Positions 58,810 to 64,000 of a stretch of DNA of 64,000 nucleotides are shown here, one piece after another. Numbering within the stretch: the first letter of the stretch is position 1; every line of letters starts with the position of its first letter. Position numbers and translations under genes: made by a program. Below the pieces are notes generated by a model. It made no database searches. It was not told the origin of the DNA and saw nothing but the letters and a program-made list of their open reading frames with translations. Source of the stretch: Tolypeutes matacus (Eukaryota; Chordata; Mammalia; Cingulata; Chlamyphoridae); assembly GCA_026826555.1 (NCBI GenBank), contig JAKSZT010017954.1, positions 4,215,935 through 4,279,934 of the forward strand, written 5' to 3'.

Positions 58810-59114
58810 AGGGGCTGCGCGGCCGAGCGAGGGGCCGGGGAAAGGCAGGCGGGGGAGGGGGCGGGGGAGGCCGAGGCAAGAGCCCCCCCCGGGGGAGAGG
58901 GGCAATTTGAGCTTAGGACCCCCTGGGTCCCTCCCAGCTCTAGACTGGGCGCCTGGGGCTGCGAAGCGAGCCGCACACTGAGCTGCGGCGCTGGAGGAGG
59001 CCTGAGTGGGAAGGGGGCGGGGTGCGCCTTTAGAGACGCCGACGACTCCAGCGCGGAGAAGCGACCCACAAGAGGGTGCTAGGAGCCGAGAGGTGGCGGG
59101 CGGGGAGGTGGGGT

Positions 59115-59300
59115 TAAGAGTCGGCCCCTGAAGGATGGAAGAGGGTTTTCTGGGAAAGGGGGCATCTAGGGTGGGTTCTGAAGGGTGGATGGGAGCCCGC
59201 CAGGAAGCAGGGAAATGGAGTGCAGGGCAGCGGCCTTCCAGGCAGAAGGAACAGCGTGTCCAAAGGCAGAGAAGCGTGAAAGCCCCCACGGTGCTGTATT
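59115..59300 (-). repeat. L2-type fragment
   Basis: TTCTGAAGGGTGGATGGGAG then GGCCTTCCAGGCAGAAGGAA and CAGCGTGTCCAAAGGCAGAG are antisense L2 3' blocks, the first repeat upstream of the promoter. Confidence 0.65.
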
Positions 59301-59829
59301 TAGCTTTGTTGAAGCGGAAAATGTGAGGGAGGAGAGGCGAGAGATAAGGCTGGCGCAGTAACCAGGAGTCGGGTCAAGAGGGGTCACGTGTGCAGAGCTG
59401 ATGAGGGGGCCACTGATTCCGCGGCAGAGGGGCTGATGGGGACTGCAGAGGCCGGATGAGGGGAGAAACTGAGGTGCATCTGGAGGTCTTCAGCCCCCAG
59501 GGCCAATTTACCAGTGGCCAAGTCCAGCAAAGTTTCTCCCGTAAGGGCTGACTGGTTTTGAAATTTTCTGGTTTCTAGTTACTGGTGCTCTGCCCTTTGG
59601 CAGAGTAATTTGGGGACATGATCGGTCAGGTCTACCTGCTGGGGCAGGCTGGGAACTCTTATTTTTGAGGAAAATTCTGGCTATGCTCTCTCAGACTCTC
59701 TCAGGCGTCCTCTGGAAGAGGAGGTTAGGTAAGAGCCTCATTTCCACAAAGGGGTGCTAACCGTCAGCTGGGGAGGGTCTTAGACATGCCTGTCCCTTTC
59801 TTCTCATTATTTTCACTAAAGAATGTATC
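59301..59829. other. Unassigned 5' flank
   Basis: No gene, repeat or motif cluster recognised. Confidence 0.4.
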
Positions 59830-60000
59830 ACGGAATATACAGTATATTTACTTTTTTGCCTGTCTCCCCCTCTAGCACCTCAGTTCCATGAAAGCAGTGA
59901 GTTTTGTATGCTTTGTTCTCTCCTGTATGCTCAGTGTCTGCAATAGCGACTGAAACACGAGACACTCATTCAATATTTGTGGACTGAATAAACACATACA
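59830..60000 (+). repeat. L2 LINE 3' end
   Basis: TTTGCCTGTCTCCCCCTCTA, CTCAGTTCCATGAAAGCAGT and CATTCAATATTTGTGGACTG then AATAAACACA are the end of L2 in sense orientation. Confidence 0.8.
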
Positions 60001-60189
60001 CTTATTTGCTTAGACTCCAGAGGTCTACAGATAACCTGGCAGTTGGACACCAGAGAGTAGGGAACGGTGCAGGAGATGGGAGACCTGCCTGAAGGCAGAG
60101 AATCCAATTTTTCCTGAAACAACCAACAGGTGAAACAAAACAAATGAGGCTAAATGCAGAATTTGGCCAGTTTCCTGAATTCTGCTGTG

Positions 60190-60440
60190 GATGGTCTAGG
60201 TCAGTATTTTTCAGTCCAGCCCATGAGTGGATGGTGAAGTCAATTTAGCAAGGCATGACTGACATTTTTTTAAACAAAATTAATGCAATATAAAGTAGTA
60301 TAGTAAGGAGAGATGATTATTAGCTTTACTGTGTTTCATGAAGATTTCATTTTGGATGTGTGCGTGTGTGTGTGTGAGAGAGGTTACTGGATCCTGATGT
60401 AAAAGGTATTTATCCCTGGTCAAAAGTGTTTGAAAACACC
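60190..60440 (+). repeat. Probable old DNA-transposon relic with TG repeat
   Basis: GTCAGTATTTTTCAGTCCAG, GTCAATTTAGCAAGGCATGA and TTTCATGAAGATTTCATTTT resemble an old hAT-derived repeat; a TGTGTG run lies at 60358-60374. The family is uncertain. Confidence 0.4.
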
Positions 60441-60849
60441 AGGGGCTTTATCTTTAATCAAGCCAGACCATCATAAATTTACAAATTTAGACCATATTGG
60501 TTTGACTCGCAGAATTGCTTTCTCTGAGTTGTATTTGGTATTTAAAATGATTGCGAAACTACTGAAATTAATGTTGGAATGTTAAGGAGACTGACCTCTG
60601 GGTTGCTAGATCTAGAGGATGGCTTGTGGCTGGGTCTAGGTTGAGGCAAGTGAGGCGCTCAGAGCCCAGCATTCAAGGAGACGCTCTCAAGGTCACACAA
60701 GATCAGGGCCAGCCCTTTCCCAGTAGAATTCCCTTCTCTCTTGTTTCTTTGCCATTGTATGCTCCCTTACTCTGGGTTTTCCAACTTTGTTTTCTCCTCC
60801 TCTGCCCAATCCTAAATGAGGCCCACCTAGTGTTCCCTCCTATAGTGGA

Positions 60850-61129
60850 CTGTCACAGTGATGGCCACCAGTGAACCATGTGCCTGGTATCCACACTGCC
60901 CACACTGTCACTGGGTTTAGCCACATGACTCTCTTTGGCCAATGAGTTAATAACAAATATGCTTGAAACGTGCTATGCATTGTGCCTTGCCTTCTTAGGA
61001 TGCTGCCCTGAGACCAGCATGCCGTAAGGAAGCCTGGGAAGAAAGACCACATGGAGAGAGAGGTCCAAGTGTGCCAGGAATTCCAGCTGAACCCAGCCCC
61101 CTGCCGATGGCTAGCACCAACAGCTGGAC
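60850..61129 (+). mobile_element. LTR-like repeat, 5' segment (interrupted)
   Basis: TTGGCCAATGAGTTAATAAC, ACCACATGGAGAGAGAGGTC and AGCTGAACCCAGCCCCCTGC read into the second segment at 61922-62061 once the insert at 61143-61908 is ignored. Family name uncertain. Confidence 0.6.
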
Positions 61130-61142
61130 GGCAGTGAGTCCA

Positions 61143-61908
61143 TGGTACCTTCCCCCTCTCATTCCCCAGTGTCTCCCAAATTTTCATTTAATTTTCTAAG
61201 AAGTTTTAGGTCACAGCAAAGTCACACACAGAATACTAGAGACTCTCATATACCCAACCTCCTTCCCCTTTCCTCACCCCATATTAAAACTCTTTTTGTG
61301 TGTGTGTGTGTGGATGGTAGCATTTTTATAACTATTATACAAATAGTGAAATATAGCTACTAAACATTTTCAGTGGTTTACAGTATAGTGTACAGTTTAG
61401 ACGGTACAGTTTAATAATTTTTTTATGATATTTACCATGTTCTGTGTCCATTACTGTAAGGTAATGAAAAACATTTCTCATGACCACTAAATACCCCCTG
61501 TTTGATCTTTTCTGTTTCTTCTTCTCCATCCCCCTGGGGCACATGACACTCTCTTGTCTTGACTCATTGGATGACAAGATTCATAGTTACATGCCCTGGG
61601 TATTCTAACCTGCCCTTCCTAATCTACCCACTTGTCAACCCTGGACCACCAAACCCAGTAATATCACTACCCACCTGTCCTATCCTTCAGTATGCAACTA
61701 TGCTCTATCACTTTACCATAGAATATGTCCATATGGTTGATGGTTCACAACCTACTCTTCTCTTTCTCTCCCTTGTTAACCTATCTTTCAGACAATGGTT
61801 CTCAGAGACTGCTCACTTTCCTCAGTTCAAATCAATGAGGTCATATACTGTTCATCCTTCAATGCCTGGCTTGCTTCACTCAACATAAGGTCTTCAAGAG
61901 TCATCCAT
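61143..61908 (+). mobile_element. L1-derived insert within the LTR-like repeat
   Basis: GGTCACAGCAAAGTCACACA, TCATATACCCAACCTCCTTC and the end CTTCACTCAACATAAGGTCT then TCAAGAGTCATCCATG match a known L1-related block. It is flanked by a perfect 13-bp duplication, GGCAGTGAGTCCA, at 61130-61142 and 61909-61921. No poly(A) or poly(T) tail is seen at either end. Confidence 0.7.
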
Positions 61909-61921
61909 GGCAGTGAGTCCA

Positions 61922-62061
61922 GATGTGAATACGGCCACATGAGGGAAACCAGAAGAGGAACCACCCAGCCAACCTGCAGACATGTGAAAAATAATACATA
62001 GTTGCTGATTTAAGCCTCTAAATATTGGGGTGGTTTGTTATGCAGCAGTAGAAAACTGATA
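61922..62061 (+). mobile_element. LTR-like repeat, 3' segment
   Basis: ATTGGGGTGGTTTGTTATGC then AGCAGTAGAAAACTGATACA is a common 3' end of old LTR-like mammalian repeats. It continues the 60850 segment. Confidence 0.6.
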
Positions 62062-62334
62062 CATCTTCTCTCACTCCTGAAGCCCTGATTCCTAGTGAAT
62101 GACTGTGTGCACCTAAATGTCCACAGGCTTGGCCAATGCAATCTGTTCAAACTTGACCTCATCAGCTAACCCCCTCGATCTGCTCTTCTGCTTCCTCTAA
62201 TTTCTGCCTTAGATAACAACACCCCCACTCCCCCAGTCCCTCAAGCTACAAACTTTGTATGGTACATCGTATTTTCCGACTTGGCTGCAAGAAGATCTTC
62301 CCTTCTCCATGTTCTTACTCCCTCCATTGGAAAT

Positions 62335-62736
62335 CATCCCGTTAAGAGGTGGGTCCATCTTCCCTCCCCTTGAATCTGGGCCTGTGATTACAGAGGAAAT
62401 GATAGTATGTGACTTCTGAAAGTAGACCATAAAAGGTGATAGTTTCCGTGTATTCCTCTTTGGAAGCCTCACCAGGCTCCCCTTTGCTGTGAGGCAGCAC
62501 AGGCCACATGGAAAGGCCACATGCATGTATTCCAGCTAGTATCAACCGTCTTGAGCGAGGAAGACTTCAAGACGACTCCAGCCCCAGCCATCTACAACAC
62601 ACTAGAGACCCTGAGTGGTAACCCCTTTGCTGAGCCCAAGCAACCTTTAGAATCCAAGAGAGGATAATAAAATTGTTGTTTTCGGCTACTAAATTTTGCT
62701 GTGGGCTTATTAAGCAGCAGTAGATAACGGGAACAC
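62335..62736 (+). mobile_element. Second LTR-like repeat of the same kind
   Basis: GTTAAGAGGTGGGTCCATCT, GAATCTGGGCCTGTGATTAC, CACATGGAAAGGCCACATGC, GCTACTAAATTTTGCTGTGG and AGCAGCAGTAGATAACGGGA follow the same order as the 60850-62061 element. Confidence 0.6.
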
Positions 62737-63131
62737 CCTGGAGTCAACCTGGGGGTGGGGAAGTAGACCAGGGAATCATTCTAGATGGCTACCTCTTGCT
62801 TCCTACTCCCTCTACCCCAATAGTTCCTCAATCACCACGTCTTATTGCTTTCCTGTATTCTACAGCCCTGTGATTCAACTTCTCTCTCCACCTTGACCAT
62901 CAGGCCATAACCACCTGTCCTGCATGGTTGCCAGGACCCCTGAACTCCTCCTCCTCCTCCTGCTCAGTGTAGCTCTCTACGGTGGCCTTGTCCTGGCACC
63001 TCCTCCTTTGCTTAGTGCCCTTTAGGCGCCATGAGAGGAAACCTGCAGCACCCTTAAGAAAACCAAGCCTGGATCCTCCAAATATAGGTGTGTGTGTAAA
63101 GGGGGAGGGAGTCCCATCCCCTAGACCTACC

Positions 63132-63275
63132 CTCTCCAATTGGTAGCCACTAGCCACACTTTCACACTGCTGACCACTTTCAGTGGAGCTAGCACTATGA
63201 GTATAACTGAAGTTTTGATTTGATTTGATTTCAATTAATTTAAATGCAAACTTGAAACAAAACAGAGTCTACACT
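63132..63275 (-). mobile_element. MER5-like hAT fragment
   Basis: CCAATTGGTAGCCACTAGCC starts it, with GATTTCAATTAATTTAAATG inside; similar to the element at 39422 in the opposite orientation. Confidence 0.6.
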
Positions 63276-63370
63276 CAGTAACTGGAAAACGTTTGTTTGG
63301 AATAGGGTGACTTATTCCAAATATAAAAAAAAAAAACCACACTATTCCAAAAATAGTATGTTTGGAATAG

Positions 63371-63480
63371 GGTGACCAGGTGTTCCGATTTTCTTGGGAT
63401 TCAAGAGGTTCCTGGGATGTCCAACTTTTGGTTGTAAAGCCAGGAAAGTCCTGTGTAAACTAGGATGAGTTGGTCACCGT
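63371..63480. mobile_element. Short DNA-transposon-like relic with GGTGACCA ends
   Basis: AGGGTGACCAGGTGTTCCGA at one end and GATGAGTTGGTCACC at the other are near-inverted ends around CTGGGATGTCC-type sequence, as in small nonautonomous DNA transposons. Confidence 0.5.
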
Positions 63481-63564
63481 GCTTTGAAGCAAGTTGGTTA
63501 TATAAGTCTACTTTTTCAACTGTTAAATTTATTGAGCTCTAAATACAATTCAAGTACTTGGGGT

Positions 63565-63771
63565 GAAAATTAAGCATCCAAATTGAGATGTGCTATGAGG
63601 CTAAGTAGGAAATAAAAAATTTAAAATATATCACTAATAATTTTTCTATTGATTACATATCAAAATGATAATATTTTGGATATTGGGTTAAAGTAAAATG
63701 TTACTTGAACTTATTCAACCTGTTTCTTTTTTACTTTCCTTAATTCAAAATTGTATATGGCTTGCACTATA

Positions 63772-63811
<40 letters not shown>

Positions 63812-63829
63812 TTTTCTGGACAGCACTGT
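63565..63829 (-). mobile_element. MER5A-like hAT element
   Basis: CCAAATTGAGATGTGCTATG, TCTATTGATTACATATCAAA, GATAATATTTTGGATATTGG, AACCTGTTTCTTTTTTACTT and the end TGGACAGCACTG follow MER5A antisense order. An AT and T run (63768-63815) replaces part of its end. Confidence 0.8.
63768..63815. repeat. (AT)n followed by a 22-T run
   Basis: About 13 AT units run directly into 22 T, inside the MER5A-like element. Likely unstable in length. Confidence 0.9.
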
Positions 63830-64000
63830 CCCAGAGCAGTGTTTTTCAAACTGTAGCAGACATCAGAATCTCCTGGGGAACTGGGTGTAAATACAAAGGT
63901 CCAAGCCCTATCCTTCTTCAAGGAGCCTGCGCCTCTGGTCTTTACTGCTCTCCAGGCCTCAGTCAACCCACCGTGGTGGTAGAGGGTTGGAGTATGGGAG

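Larger units (their letters stand above)
57700..59100. promoter_or_regulatory. CASTOR2: CpG island over CASTOR2 exon 1 and promoter
   Basis: CpG density and G+C rise sharply across this interval compared with both sides. It includes a 12-C run at 57791-57802, G-rich runs at 58080-58220 and CGG repeats. The coding start lies at 58445. No TATA box is visible, which fits a dispersed-start housekeeping promoter. Confidence 0.85.

Noticed and set aside
63768..63815. Possible SINE tail (AT run then T run)
   Set aside because: No SINE body is attached; it replaces part of a MER5A-like element and is best treated as a simple repeat.

Overview
The window is vertebrate nuclear DNA from a placental mammal. 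Dispersed tRNA-derived SINEs of the DAS type, several with intact target-site duplications, point to a xenarthran, most likely the nine-banded armadillo (Dasypus novemcinctus) or a close relative. They sit among older mammal-wide repeats (MIR, L2, L1M, MaLR-like LTRs, hAT/MER5). There are no bacterial features, CRISPR arrays or RNA genes that I can support.

The window holds one protein-coding gene, complete on the minus strand: CASTOR2 (formerly GATSL2). It encodes a GATOR2-binding ACT-domain protein of the amino-acid arm of mTORC1 signalling. I reconstructed all nine coding exons from conserved peptide matches joined at GT-AG sites. Together they give a 990-nt reading frame (329 codons plus TAG) running from the ATG at 58445 down to the stop at 7918. 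The frame is continuous through every junction and the gene shows no disabling change.

Layout from high to low coordinate, in the direction of transcription: 59.1-64 kb is 5' flank made largely of nested repeats. 57.7-59.1 kb is a CpG island with the promoter (NRF-1-like, ZNF143-like and CRE-like sites) and exon 1. 24.7-58.3 kb is the 33.6-kb intron 1. Exon 2 lies at 24.6-24.7 kb, followed by the 10.6-kb intron 2 (14.1-24.6 kb). 7.9-14.1 kb holds exons 3-9, separated by introns of 74 nt to 2.8 kb. About 2.56-7.92 kb is the probable 5.3-kb 3' UTR, ending near an ATTAAA signal. 1-2.56 kb is 3' flank with two DAS SINEs.

In human the CASTOR2 3' end faces RCC1L in convergent orientation, but I recognise no RCC1L exon here. 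I found no clearly undescribed biological system. The points most worth a second look are the unbroken reading frame upstream of the CASTOR2 ATG, a strong predicted G-quadruplex in the 3' UTR, a cluster of three TCF/LEF motifs early in intron 1, a pair of related unassigned repeats in intron 1, and several clean retroposon and transposon insertion scars. Repeat names come from memory of consensus sequences, so family-level names are less certain than the presence of the repeats.
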